From assembly GCA_001247695.2 (NCBI GenBank), contig LGRX02034650.1:1-64000 (forward strand): DNA of 64,000 nucleotides, in the 5' to 3' direction. The notes under the pieces are model-generated. The model was not told where the DNA came from and made no database searches. It was given only the letters and a program-made list of their open reading frames with translations. The position numbers and the translations under genes are program-made. Within the stretch, counting starts at the first letter, position 1. Each line of letters opens with the position of its first letter. This document shows, piece by piece, positions 10,501 through 21,419 of the stretch. Source of the stretch: Cymbomonas tetramitiformis. Taxonomy: Eukaryota; Chlorophyta; Pyramimonadophyceae; Pyramimonadales; Pyramimonadaceae.

Positions 10501-13500
10501 CGCATCCTCGCATCGCTGTCTGAACTCGGTCAGAATGCTCCAGGATGCGCCCGCTGCCGCCACCTTTGGGCTCATTGCATTGGCCAGCACGATCGCAGTG
10601 CACACGATGGTCTTCCCTGCGGCATGCGTCACCCCACATCGTATGCTCGTCGTTGTAAGTAATGGGAGGACGTGGGAATGCATATCCTGTATAAAAAACA
10701 ATGATGAGTTTAAACAGGAACAACGGTTCTCACACCGCAGCGAGCCGGCATGGCCGAATTGTAGCTCCGTGACATGTAGCTCCGTGACACAATCAGGATG
10801 TACAAGTAGCCGCGAAGCGACACGCCTGTTCAGCTCTGTTCCTTTTGCTCTTGCAAACAGGAACTTCACGGGTACCTACGGTACTCTGTGAGGCACACTG
10901 CAAATCGGATTTTGTAAATTTTTCTTCACCTGTTTCACCTGTTAGCAGTAGAGTAGGTAGTGACTAGACCACTAGGTTGTACGGCGGCGATCGACGGCAA
11001 CGGGAGATCTCGCAGCGAAGTCGCGGGAACGAAGTTACGACTTCAAAACGACGGCTTCACATCGGCGAAAGCAGTGCGATTGACTTCACTGTGACTCCTT
11101 TGAGGGAATAGAATGACGGGAAGTGCTAAGAACAAGGATCTAGAGGAAATGAGGATTCGAGCAAAAGAGAAACAGCATATATCGCAGGGCTCACAGGTAG
11201 TCGATGCAACATACATCGCAGGGCTCACAGGTAAGTCGATGCAACATACATCACAGGGCTCACAGGTGTTGATACAACATACATCGCAGGCTCACAGGTA
11301 GTCGATACAACATACACGCAGGGATCACAGGTAGTCGATACAACATACATCGAGGGCTCACAGGTAGTCGATACAACATACACGCAGGGATCACAGGTAG
11401 TCGATACAACATACATCGCAGGGCTCACAGGTCGTTGATACAACATACATCGCAGGGCTCACAGGTAGTCGATACAACATACATCGCAGGGCTCACAGGT
11501 AGTCGATACAACATGCATCGCAGGGCTCACAGGCAAGTCGATACAACTTACATCGCAGGGTTCACAAATCACTCATTGAATATTGCGCCGGACACAGCAG
11601 AGGCGACTCACCCATGCCCACCTCGTCGCAGATCCAGCCACCGGCTCCACACCCCTTGGAATCTGCAGCCTGCTCCCGGGCCAGCGCAAAAGCAAGCGAC
11701 TGCTTCTGATACGGCCGCAATCTCTCCACCGTCAGCTGCGCGGGAGCTGGAGCCTCCTCCGGCCACACCTGAAATGCAACACAAACAAAACATTTGTTAT
11801 GACTTAAAAAAGCTTAAAACAGGGCGTTGTATCTCCTGCTGCTATACCAACAACAAATTGAGCCCTTCACAAGTGTCTCGAAGGGTCCTCCACGTAAGTG
11901 TGCGAACATATTGGAGGGTCCTCCACGTAAGTGCACAAACACATCGGAGGGTCCTCCACGTAAGTGCGCGAACATATCGGAGGGTCCTCCACGCAAGTAC
12001 ACGAACATATCGGAGGGTCCTCCACGCAAGTGCACAAACATATCAGAGGGTCCTCCACGTAAGTACACGAACACATCGGAGGGTCCTCCACGTAAGTGCA
12101 CGCACATATCACACGTTTCGGGTGATTTAAGTAAACAAGTAAGATAAACAATCAGGAGAGTGCAGATGCGCAGGCAGGGGCCTGGCATTACTCCTTCCAA
12201 GAATGCGGTAAGAAGGCTAAGCAATGCTCTTTCTCAATGGCGAGGCAGCCACACCTGCGGCACCAGCTCCAGAAAGCTGGAGCACGCGACTTCTGCACCA
12301 AGGCTCTCGACAGTGTGCTCCGTGTGACCGTGCTCGCCGTTGTCAGCGATGGTCCGACGACATGCCCACTCGGGGGATGACGCGCTGATGCCAGCAGATT
12401 GATGAGCTGCATCATACGTTGGCCGCTGCCCGGATGTGCCTGACCGCCCTATCTCACAGGGCTGCACCGTCAATCTCCCAGCAAAACTGTGGAGGTTCTG
12501 TGAGGGAACCGGAGAGTGCTTCAGTGTTTCCTACAAGATGCTGCCAATGGCTGCAAAGGCCTGTTGAGGCGCGCACTTGCACAGCAATGATGTCCCTCCC
12601 CAACACCTGCACTTCCAAGTGGTCAGCCCGGCATCGCGGCGATAAGGGCCGAAAGCAGCCAATAACTATGTGCGCCACCGAAAATGACGCTATCTCGATT
12701 CCGCGGGTCGCAAGTGAACCAAATCGTATGCGGCGGTTTATCTGCATCGAAGTGACGCCCCAAAAGTGATGATATCGAGGACGTTCATCGCGGCAATGAT
12801 CGCCACGACGGCTGCATTCGCCAGCACTGGAGTGCAGCTCGACCAAGGCCCCAATAGAGGCCGCGGCGGATGGCCACTCATCTGAGCATTGCGCTCCGAT
12901 GAAGAGCGGCGTGTGCATGCAGGATGCCGGCGAGCTCGTGGCGACGCGTGTGCATGCAGGACGCCGGCGAGCTCGTGGCGACGCGTGCGCATGCAGGATG
13001 CCGGCGAGCGCGTGGCGACGCGTGTGCATGCAGGATGCCGGCGAGCTCGTGGCGACGCGTGTGCATGCAGGATTCCGGCGAGCTCATGGCGACGCGTGTG
13101 CATGCAGGACGCCGGCGAGCTCGTGGCGACGCGTTTGCATGCAGGATGCCGGCGAGCTCGTGGCGACGCGTGCGCATGAAGGATGCCGGCGAGCTCGTGG
13201 CGACGCGTGTGCATGCAGGACGCCGGCGAGCTCGTGGCGACGCGTGTGCATGCAGGATGCCGGCGAGCTCGTGGCGACGCGTGTGCATGCAGGATGCCGG
13301 CGAGCTCGTGGCGACGCGTGCGCATGCAGGATGCCGGCGAGCTCGTGGCGACGCGTGTGCATGCAGGATGCCGGCGAGCTCGTGGCGACGCGTGTGCATG
13401 CAGGATGCCGGCGAGCTCGTGGCGACGCGTGTGCATGCAGGATGCCGGCGAGCTCGTGGCGACGCGTGTGCATGCAGGATGCCGGCGAGCTCGTGGCGAC

Positions 13501-15683
13501 GCGTGTGCATGCAGGATGCCGGCGAGCTCGTGGCGACGCGTGTGTGGACACGCTACTGCTCTCTCTGCGATCATATACTGCGCTCACACCAATCACTTCT
13601 GGCGGCGTTCTCGGCACTCTTACCTGGTTGTGGCGCTGCCGATGAGCTGGCGGCCTGCTTCTGCAGTTGGCGGGCATCGCGGAGAGCCCGCCAGGCGGGA
13701 GAGGAGTGGTACCCATCGCAATGCTCGAGCCAATCGGTGCAGGTCATGGCCGGGGAGTTACAAACGTAGCAGAAGCAGTTTTCGCACGCCGCTTGATTTG
13801 GATGCGCGGTGTCCGAGGGCACCGTGCCGGGGGAGCGGCGCGTGAAAGGATGCTTTGCACAATACTCCCTCGGATGAGGGAAGTCCATCAAAACATCGCA
13901 GTGATGAATCTCGCCTGCACCCCACAAACTGCGAAATGCTGAGATCTATCTACGTGTGTGGTTAGGGCGCGGGAATCCCACGCTGGGATGAACAGGCCAC
14001 CAAGGCCGTGCACTAAGCTATCCGGGTTAAGAAGCTATCCGAGTCGAGAAGGTTGACTCCCTTTACATTGGATGGCGCGCTGCGACATTTCATCCAAATA
14101 TATCTGAATGAACGGCCATATGGGACCACATGCTCATGGCTGAATGCCACCCAATGCATCTCTTCTTCCTTTTAGAAAATATCGGGAAATCTCACGGAAT
14201 GGAATCACAAATGAAACTTATTTTTATCTCTGGACAAATATATGGGATATTCTGATTGTGGCTCACGTGTGCATATTGAAAACACGGTGCTGGCGTGAGC
14301 CGTGGGCTCGGTGGCGAGCTCACAGCAAGGAGACGGGCTGGGCATCCAGTGCGAGGCGAAGGGGTGTCCCGTCAGAACCGCGCAATCTGGGCATTTGCCA
14401 GATAGTGCATCAAGTCGCGCTTGTCACGCCCACAGGGTTATACACCTGACCAAAAACGTGGAGCCGCAGGGTGGTCCTAATGCTCAGTCGAACGCTTGGC
14501 ATACCTGTGACCAAAAGATCATCCGGCATCTCCTCCACGTGCGAAGGTTCAGACTGATGCACTGCTGCTTCCGGCTCAATGATCTCGCAATCATCGTCAG
14601 AGTCGTCGACGCGATGTGCTGTTTGCGAAGGCTGGGATGCAGCCGCTGGTTGAGGCAACACAACATCAGGCTCCTGCGCGGTGGGTGATGACTGGGCTCT
14701 AACTGCTGGTTGCTCAGCAGATGCCGGCTGAGGCATCTCATCTGTTTCTGGTTCCAACTCACTGCGTGTGTTCGTGACCACTGGAGGTGCCTCTCCCCTT
14801 CCAGCTCTGTGTCTTTTAGATGAGGGAGGAGAGCGTAGCGCAGGTTCTGCGGGAGTCCTTGACGCTGCCCTTTGCCTTTTGGAGGGGGTATTCTTCTTCG
14901 CATTTCTTGTATCTGCTTTGGAAGTTCACGGTTACAACACATTTCACCCAGTCAATACCGCTCACCACTATCTTTGTGAACTTGCGAAGGGTCAGCCTGA
15001 TAAGGCCCTGGCCCTAGACAGCAAAACAAAAACCGGAGCTCAACCTCAAAACATACTGTGGGGGTTTAGGGCCCTAAAATATACGATGCATGGGTCTTAG
15101 TCCTTTCAGACCACTTGCCGAGCTCTACTATTCTGTCTTGAGAAGGGGGCCAGTCGCCCAGACACGTTCTATAGGCGAGATTTCAGCACGGAATAGAGGC
15201 TTCTTTACCAGGCACAAAAAGAGAGTCTCAATCCCCAGTGATCCTAAACCTTCGCCACCGACGAAATCCTACGAACTGCTTAATTTCAGTTTAAATATAC
15301 CAAGGAAGAGAACATACACTCAACACACAGAAGCAATAAAACTGTTGCACACCAGGTAAAGCGTCGACCATATCGACTCCACAGATGACACCTGACAACA
15401 CGTGGGTGGAACAAAGCTGAACACAGACCATCGGTATGTGCAAAGGAGGGAAGCATGGGAAATATGTATCCACTCACCTGATTCCACGGTTGGATCATAA
15501 CCCTCCTGAGGAGCCCGCACTTGCGAAACGTGGTCAAACTGTTGCGAAATGCGCAGCTTTCTAGTATTCATCAAATGCGTTTTCGGCGGGCCTTTGTAGC
15601 GGGATTCCCAATCTGCTTGCCCTGCACGGAGCTCGTCAGCACCGATGTCCTCCGAGTCACCGTCGGAATAAACAACACGATAC
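5167..15683 (-). CDS. SNF2/RAD5-type helicase-like ATPase with Tudor-like N-terminus (multi-exon)
   Basis: A chromatin or repair translocase of the SNF2 superfamily 2 type. Exons I can join in phase: 15683-15478 (Tudor-like, YRVVYSDGDSEDIG), 14912-14505 (basic, then acidic DSDDDCEII), 13914-13624 (cysteine module CENCFCYVC...W..HC), about 12741-12255 (poorly resolved, probably two exons), 11768-11612 (LRPYQKQ, ending DEVGMG), 10616-10061 (GKT completes Walker A; VMVPVSLLGQW; motif II DESH), 8813-7949 (RWLCTATPF, second lobe) and 5442-5167 (GVTLTAATRVYLMEP and QAAGRVHRLGQ, stop TAG). Joins such as DEVGMG|KT and VAH|RWLC restore family motifs, and donors and acceptors are GT/AG. The true N-terminus lies above 15.68 kb and was not found. 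No RING domain is seen between the helicase lobes, unlike classical RAD5/HLTF. Introns are swollen by minisatellites. Confidence 0.85.
5490..6712. repeat. 53-bp minisatellite, about 23 copies, in SNF2 intron
   Basis: The unit begins gcgcatcagccggcgcgatg and repeats every 53 bp. Outer copies are nearly identical; copies at about 5700-6480 have small deletions and substitutions. It fills about half of the 5443-7948 intron. Long frames across it are repeat translations. Confidence 0.95.
6713..7948. other. rest of SNF2 intron with AT microsatellite
   Basis: Non-coding as far as I can see. (TA)n-rich runs lie at about 7490-7553. A plus-strand frame at 6845-6940 reads like protein (LGLDEYDVHCIVPFWN) but is short and has no partner exons that I can join. 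Confidence 0.45.
9327..9608. repeat. 47-bp minisatellite, 6 copies, in SNF2 intron
   Basis: The core gtcaaccgggggtcgaccat recurs every 47 bp inside the 8814-10060 intron. Copies differ by only a few substitutions. Confidence 0.93.
9655..9913. repeat. 25-bp minisatellite, about 10 copies, in SNF2 intron
   Basis: The core ggcaactgatggcacgtggc repeats every 25 bp with one or two substitutions per copy. It sits in the same intron as the 47-bp array, about 45 bp away. Confidence 0.92.
11185..11576. repeat. 34-bp minisatellite, about 11 copies, in SNF2 intron
   Basis: The core cgcagggctcacaggtagtc repeats about every 34 bp and fills 40% of the 10617-11611 intron, ending about 30 bp from its donor site. 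On the coding (minus) strand every unit contains TGTGAGCC, which resembles a 5' splice site. Confidence 0.93.
11878..12113. repeat. 33-bp minisatellite, 7 copies, in SNF2 intron
   Basis: The core ggagggtcctccacgtaagt repeats every 33 bp within the 11769-12254 intron. Variation is confined to a few positions. Confidence 0.93.
12907..13541. repeat. 37-bp minisatellite, about 17 copies, in SNF2 intron
   Basis: The core gatgccggcgagctcgtggc repeats every 37 bp in the 12742-13623 intron. The 37-bp period opens long spurious frames in all phases on both strands. Confidence 0.95.
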
Positions 15684-18125
15684 CTGGACCAGAGTATCAA
15701 CATAGCAGAAAAATCCCGTCATTGATATATGAATTGCGCCGACCTGCCATATCCCACGCATTTAGCACAAAGTGTTTTCACACAGACATCTTACGAAGAA
15801 TGCTGCGGCGTCCATGCGGAGAACTGAAGAGGTTTCCCTTTGTGGGAGGTGGAAAAGATAGAACTAGCTTCAATAGTTTTCTATTACAAACGCGAAATTC
15901 GCGTCCTCCACAACCCGAAAACCCTGTGTAGCTTGCGCGTGTTTCGACTTAGTCAAGGCGCTTTCATCTCGTACGAAAGCGGTTACCCCTAGGCGCACAA
16001 TCCTGAATAGTCTGATACTCACGGGACACGTATCCCAAGTTCTACCGGCAACGCCAAAGATGTTGCCTTGTGACGGTTGTAGCTCACGGTCTCTAACAAA
16101 GTCGTTCCACAAGAAGTGGCGGTCCCTTTGCAAATCCTGACACTGATTGCGGAAAGTAGTCCGATGTCAACCGAGGGGGAGTAAAAGCTGCGTGGTTGCG
16201 TTGCGCTAGTTTGGAAAAGCTTCCACGCTTGCAGACTAGTCGTTGCATACCGAGTTCATGGACAGAGCGGTCTGTACACACTAGGATCAAGGGCTGTTGC
16301 ATGCAAACCCGTTATTCCACGTGGAAGTCACTTTGAAGAAGAACAGCAGAGCCGATATTAGGGTAAGCCCATAGAGCCCCCAGTCGGTTCACTGCAACCT
16401 CTCTGATTTGTATGTCAGATGCAATATTTGTATTTTACAACGCAGTACATGAGTAAGAGGCAGCTAGGATTATGGATGGATGAGAGGATAAGCTCTCAAG
16501 TCATGTATTGGGCTCTCAAAGGTTTTCACCCCAATTTGGCATCAACTGAAACCACCTCGCCATCGAACCAGCCATGCTTGCCGAAACGCTTTCTTATCTT
16601 CGTAGACAACAATGCCTTGTCGTACATCTCCATGAAGCACAATGTATGGGATGCTCTCAGGTTCCTTTGAACACACCCCTGCAAAGCAAGCACACGCGAT
16701 CTTAAATCTCTACACGTACGGCACTGAGATCACGTAGCGATTGCACGGTCTTCTCACGAAGGCTACTGAGCTAGCAATATTTTTAAAGGAGTCTAGAGGA
16801 TTGGGTGCTGCAACTACACCGCTCCAAAACTCGTAGATGATTTGAGAAAGCGTTCGAAATTGCAATATACATATATACATATATGTTATACTTCATATAT
16901 ATATATATATATATATATAATTCACACGCATAATATGCTAGCAACAAGCATAGAAGGAAACGGTTGATAAGAGGGTGAGCAGCTCCTAGGGCAATTTGGC
17001 AAGGCTAAACTCACTTGAAAATTACTTTCTCGACTGCAACTCGGTAGTTTTGCGAGCTAAACTATCAGCACCAAGCGCGTCTAAAACTCACGAGTTGCAA
17101 GTTTTGGGCAGTCTTTTTAGTTATCTTAAGATGCTATTGGTAAATATGATCCCTAATTTCGAATATATTCCCATTGAAGTATGATAAACAAAGTCTATCG
17201 TTCCTAGGTTGCAAGGGTGCTGATTTAACACACACGACAGGCATTCACAATTCAAACATTTCTCAACTCAAAACTCAAACGCATCCAACGCAAGGGGAAA
17301 CAATACGTGTCAGCTGTCACCAACCGATACCCACCATACGATAGTATCGATAGATACAGTACCGGCATACTCAATATGATACTGTAGCGGCATACGCCTA
17401 CTTACTCCACAGGGGGGCGTATCAGGGCGTGGGGGTACTTCTAATAACAGGTTTTGGGGGCGATATGGAGGGGAGGGGTCCCTTAATAACTGGTTTTCGG
17501 GAAGCATGCCCCCTTGATGTCCCCCGATATTTTAATAACGTGGTTTGAATGGCATCGCGCCTCCCTCTCGACCCCCCCCATAATTTAATGACATGCGAAA
17601 ACAGTCATATCGTGGGGATCCTGGCACAATAATCCTTAAGTATGAAAATCGGACGGTTGAAAATGGGGAAGAAGTGCAAATTTTGTTTCCGATATTCTGA
17701 AATCGAACCGATATCCGATCGACATCCCCGTCGAGTGTATAAATTGCTCAGATTCGACGGGGAACGAGACCCAGAAGAGTGAACAGCGGAAGATCTTCCA
17801 TGAAATCTGTTTTTTGATCCTTCGATCCTTTGATCCTGTGTGTGATATGGGGCGGGGGGGGTCAAAAATCCCTTGATAATGGGTTTTCGATTTATGAAGG
17901 GGGGGCTACCCCTCCCCGTCGATAATTCAAATAGGACCGGACCGTGTTGTCGACCCCCTCCCCCCCACATGGGGGTCGATACGCCCCCCTGTCTTACTCC
18001 CAACTCCGGAACCGGAGTCAGACCGGAGTCTCTGAGCCCGCGGCGCGGCCGAAGCGATCTAGGTTCGAGTATTCGAGGTTTGTTGCATTTTGGATGAAGC
18101 TCCGAGACTGGACTTCGGATCTTAC
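15684..18125. other. intergenic; AT microsatellite and degenerate GC-rich repeats
   Basis: No coding region supported. (TA)n at about 16866-16919. From 17400 to 17960 the motif ttaataac.ggttt recurs four or five times next to runs of G or C, which looks like an old degraded repeat. Upstream exons of the SNF2 gene may lie just above 15.68 kb but I could not join any. Confidence 0.4.
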
Positions 18126-18130
18126 TTTTA

Positions 18131-18373
18131 TGCGAGGAAGACAGATACGCTGTCCGGCTAAGCTTGCTAGGAAACAAACTGATAATCCTATAACTTGTGT
18201 CTGGCCGAAGCTTTATGCTCTCGGAAACCCAGACAGTAAAACGATGACTGTACTACTGTATTGTACTACTGTACAGTACAGTGCTAGGATGTCACGGACA
18301 CGAGACGGAAGCAGGGTCAGGCTAGGGGCTAGTCAGAGCCCATAATAACTAAGCCTAAACCCGAAGTCCAGCA
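18131..18373 (-). repeat. 3' LTR of copy A
   Basis: 243 bp; matches 21172-21414 at all but two positions. Contains a palindromic GTACTGTAC-rich block near the centre. Confidence 0.93.
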
Positions 18374-18559
18374 CACCACCCGTGGGTGTGACTACCTAGC
18401 AAGGCAGGTACAGGGTATACAGCCACGTGATAATAAACAAACACCTACGTGCAACTCGGTGGAAACCGATCACTTCTAGCTGGGTGCCGGGGTCTTGACC
18501 CGGTCATCCCACTACTGGGCTAAAGCTAATCAAGCTGCCAGGATGATTGACTAGGAAAC

Positions 18560-20734
18560 TCAGCCACTTCGAAGCTGGTCAGCAGAGCTGAGTTCAGCGG
18601 TCGGGATGTAAACACAGAGTAATCCCGAAGTGAATTGCAGACTGTCTCTTCGAAATTGAGCACCACCAGGCCCAAGTGGGCAAGGCGGTTCCACAGCAGA
18701 AAGTAAATCAACTGAAGAATTCATACAAGCAGATTCCCATGGCGGTTTGAACATCGAAGAAAGAGATAAAAGAACTCGATCGTCAGGCGGCCAATCACGG
18801 ACGCCCAGAGAGCCAAGTGGCGGATCCGAAGCAAAGATACCTCCAGTAGACCGATGGACGGTGACTCCGGGCTCAACCAGGCCCCTGTCACCACCGCCCA
18901 CGGCAACCAGAGATGCCGTAGCACTGGCCAGTAGAGAACAACAGAGCATCGAGGACATTAATGCACACCGGAGAAAACTCGGCGGCGCCCGTGGACGGTA
19001 CATCGGAGCTGCTAGTGGCGATGCCCCCCTGTCAGAGTCATGCTCAAGAGTGCCGAAGGAGTCAAAAGCCACTTGCTGCCCGCCGTCAGAGTCATTGTCA
19101 GAGCCTTGGTCGTTGTCAGAGACTTCAGAGCCAATGTCAGAAGTCTCAATCGTCATGCCAGCAAACAGCGGAGCCGGTGCAGAGTCGCCAAGCCAGAGCG
19201 ATGGGACAGAACCAGGCAAGCCGAGAGAGCCAGGGACAGCCACTGGTGGGTCATGAGCCGTAGGCACACCACCAGCCACGAGTGCAGAGGGATCCCGAAC
19301 CGCAGGCGGTGGCGGAATCGAACCCCGTGCACCCGAGTGGAACGTGGCTAGAGGAAACCGAGCCATGACGTCATCGTCAGCTGCCGCATCCTGAGCGGAA
19401 GCCGCCGCATCCTGAAAGTGCCGCAGAGACGTGGGCTCAGCCGTCACAAAAGAATGTGCCGACAGCTCGCACACCTCCGGGCGACCCTCCATCGTGCAGA
19501 GCGACTCGAAGGCGTGCTCATCCCCCGCGTCATAGAAACGCTGGAAACGAACAGCCAAGCAGTCAGTCTCGTAGTCCTCAACCGCACTACAATAGTGGGC
19601 AGAGTGACGACCGCCGTTGGGGCATTCAGCATGCCAGTGCTTCAAACCACTTTGTGCACACACCGCATTCTGGCAGTGGGGCACGAAGGCACCACTCTTC
19701 TTGTCAAATGAGACAGGAGGAGCGGTGCCAAGTGGCTTAACACCAGCACGATGATGCTTAGCAGCAGAGCGGGTAAGGTGCTTGCCCGCAGGCGGAGGCC
19801 CTTCCCGCTTCTGCCGCTTCAGGTCATGAATGTCCTGTTGCATGCGCTCCAGCTGCTTCTGCAGACTGGACAACGCTGCAGCCAGGTCAGACGCGCCATC
19901 GCCGAATGACAGAGCAGAGACAGGGGCGTCAGAGACTTTCAGGCCGTGGCGGAACTGCTCTCGCACACGAGCCTGGATAGTCAGGAGAGACACGCCCTGC
20001 CGCTGGTCAGCCCGAGCCAGAGAGTTAGCCAAATCACGGTATAGCCATGAATCGCCGAGAGCCTTCAGAAACTGCCGCTTCACCGCGTCCTCTGGCAAGT
20101 TGTGGGAACGCTGAACGTCCCTCAACAGGCCATTGAACTCGCGGATGCCACGGTCAGGATCTTTGCTGCTGGGGATGCGGACCGCCAGCAGCAACTCAAA
20201 AGAGTCAAAGGGTTCCGAACGCTCCTGGAGCATGCGCACCACCTCAAGGGCAGCGCGCTTGCCATCTCCAGGAACGTCGGACCCAGAGGCCTCAAGCCAG
20301 TCACGAGCAGGTGAGCCAGGGCGAGCCAGAAATGTCAGAGCCGAGAGTAACAACTCATTTGCCTCATGCCTGGCCTCAACTGCCATGTCAGTCAAGTCAA
20401 ACAGGGGAGCAAACGCCGATGACTGGAGCATAAACTGTGTGCGAAGCTCATGCATCAATTGTGAAAAAATGTCCACAGCGTCTGCCTCTGTTCCCGCAAA
20501 GCGCTCCGATTTGTCCCCAAGAATCTTAGTGGCAACGGTTTTCGCAACTTCCCTGTCGAAACTGTCACGAGCCAACTGCTTACATTTGTCCAAAGTCTCT
20601 CTTGCAGCTGCGGTGGCCGGAGCTGGCAGCTGCGGCGTGTGCGGAGTCGCAGCGTGCTGCGCACCGACGCCATCAAAAATCGTTTCTAATCTACGGACGC
20701 GAGACCGCGTCGATCTATTTGTTGTGGTAACCAT
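18560..20734 (-). CDS. gag-like protein of gag-only LTR element, copy A (724 aa)
   Basis: A single intact frame, 724 residues, the only gene of the element. A basic N-terminus (residues 5-15) is followed by a long helical region and an LERMQQDIHDLKRQKRE coiled coil before residue 330. Next comes a variant zinc knuckle with C-x4-C-x6-H-x4-C spacing (HCQNAVCAQSGLKHWHAEC). An acidic stretch rich in SD repeats follows, then a hydrophobic segment (SSMLCCSLLASATASLVAVG) that could span a membrane. The fold order fits a gag capsid-nucleocapsid protein; the acidic and hydrophobic tail is unusual. The copy at 33963-36137 has the same length and is nearly identical, so the ORF has been preserved. Gag identity is inferred from position and zinc motif, not from a database match. 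Confidence 0.75.
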   Translation of the reverse strand: MVTTTNRSTRSRVRRLETIFDGVGAQHAATPHTPQLPAPATAAARETLDKCKQLARDSFDREVAKTVATKILGDKSERFAGTEADAVDIFSQLMHELRTQFMLQSSAFAPLFDLTDMAVEARHEANELLLSALTFLARPGSPARDWLEASGSDVPGDGKRAALEVVRMLQERSEPFDSFELLLAVRIPSSKDPDRGIREFNGLLRDVQRSHNLPEDAVKRQFLKALGDSWLYRDLANSLARADQRQGVSLLTIQARVREQFRHGLKVSDAPVSALSFGDGASDLAAALSSLQKQLERMQQDIHDLKRQKREGPPPAGKHLTRSAAKHHRAGVKPLGTAPPVSFDKKSGAFVPHCQNAVCAQSGLKHWHAECPNGGRHSAHYCSAVEDYETDCLAVRFQRFYDAGDEHAFESLCTMEGRPEVCELSAHSFVTAEPTSLRHFQDAAASAQDAAADDDVMARFPLATFHSGARGSIPPPPAVRDPSALVAGGVPTAHDPPVAVPGSLGLPGSVPSLWLGDSAPAPLFAGMTIETSDIGSEVSDNDQGSDNDSDGGQQVAFDSFGTLEHDSDRGASPLAAPMYRPRAPPSFLRCALMSSMLCCSLLASATASLVAVGGGDRGLVEPGVTVHRSTGGIFASDPPLGSLGVRDWPPDDRVLLSLSSMFKPPWESACMNSSVDLLSAVEPPCPLGPGGAQFRRDSLQFTSGLLCVYIPTAELSSADQLRSG

Positions 20735-21171
20735 GACGGAGAGACAGGGGAGAAGGCTGAGCTAAACAGGGAGATGGTGGAAGAACGCTTACAGCGGCCA
20801 GATAGTTTGTAGAAGCCTCAGCTGACAGATCAAAATTCACAGGTCGTAAGCGAAACCATGAGAGCGGCCAAAATCAGTCACGTGTGGAACGACCTCGCCG
20901 GAGCCAGCGGCGCACGAAACAGATTAACTCTCGCTGCGACGATGCTTCCGCAAAATAAAAATAACCCGTCACCAACTGATCTCCTGTGCAGCGAAGGCGA
21001 GCACAACGCGTGCCGCCATCACTGCCAAGTCAAAAGGCCATACCGTAAGAGTAATCCACCACCGCCCAAGTGGGCGCTCAACCCCTCCTACGTCCTACTT
21101 AGCCGAACATGGCAACAGCAAGGCGCTGTGCCATCATCAGAATCACCGGAAAGCCGGTGCGGCCTATAACC

Positions 21172-21414
21172 TGCGAGGAAGACAGATACGCTGTCCGGCT
21201 AAGCTTGCTAGGAAACAAACTGATAATCCTATAACTTGTGTCTGGCCGAAGCTTTATGCTCTCGGAAACCCAGACAGTGAAACGATGACTGTACTACTGT
21301 ACTGTACTACTGTACAGTACAGTGCTAGGATGTCACGGACACGAGACGGAAGCAGGGTCAGGCTAGGGGCTAGTCAGAGCCCATAATAACTAAGCCTAAA
21401 CCCGAAGTCCAGCA
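21172..21414 (-). repeat. 5' LTR of copy A
   Basis: 243 bp. The internal sequence right after it in the element's direction begins GGTTATAGGCC, which is not a primer-binding site I recognise. Confidence 0.93.
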
Positions 21415-21419
21415 TTTTA

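Larger units (their letters stand above)
18126..21419 (-). mobile_element. non-autonomous gag-only LTR retrotransposon, copy A
   Basis: LTRs at 18131-18373 and 21172-21414 are flanked by a TTTTA target duplication (18126-18130 and 21415-21419). In the element's own direction the LTR starts TG and ends CA. The two LTRs differ at two positions by eye, so the insertion is young. The 2.8-kb interior holds one long ORF on the minus strand and no reverse transcriptase, integrase or protease. It must rely on enzymes from another element. The same family is present at 32991-36562. Confidence 0.92.

Noticed and set aside
11185..12113. CRISPR-like regularly spaced repeats
   Set aside because: Units are directly tandem with no unique spacers, in a eukaryotic intron.
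12738..13845. Several 200-280-codon ORFs in all frames
   Set aside because: They translate the 37-bp minisatellite; the period opens all three frames over many units.
18747..20765. Plus-strand ORFs of 170-210 codons across copy A
   Set aside because: Antisense shadows of the intact gag-like ORF.
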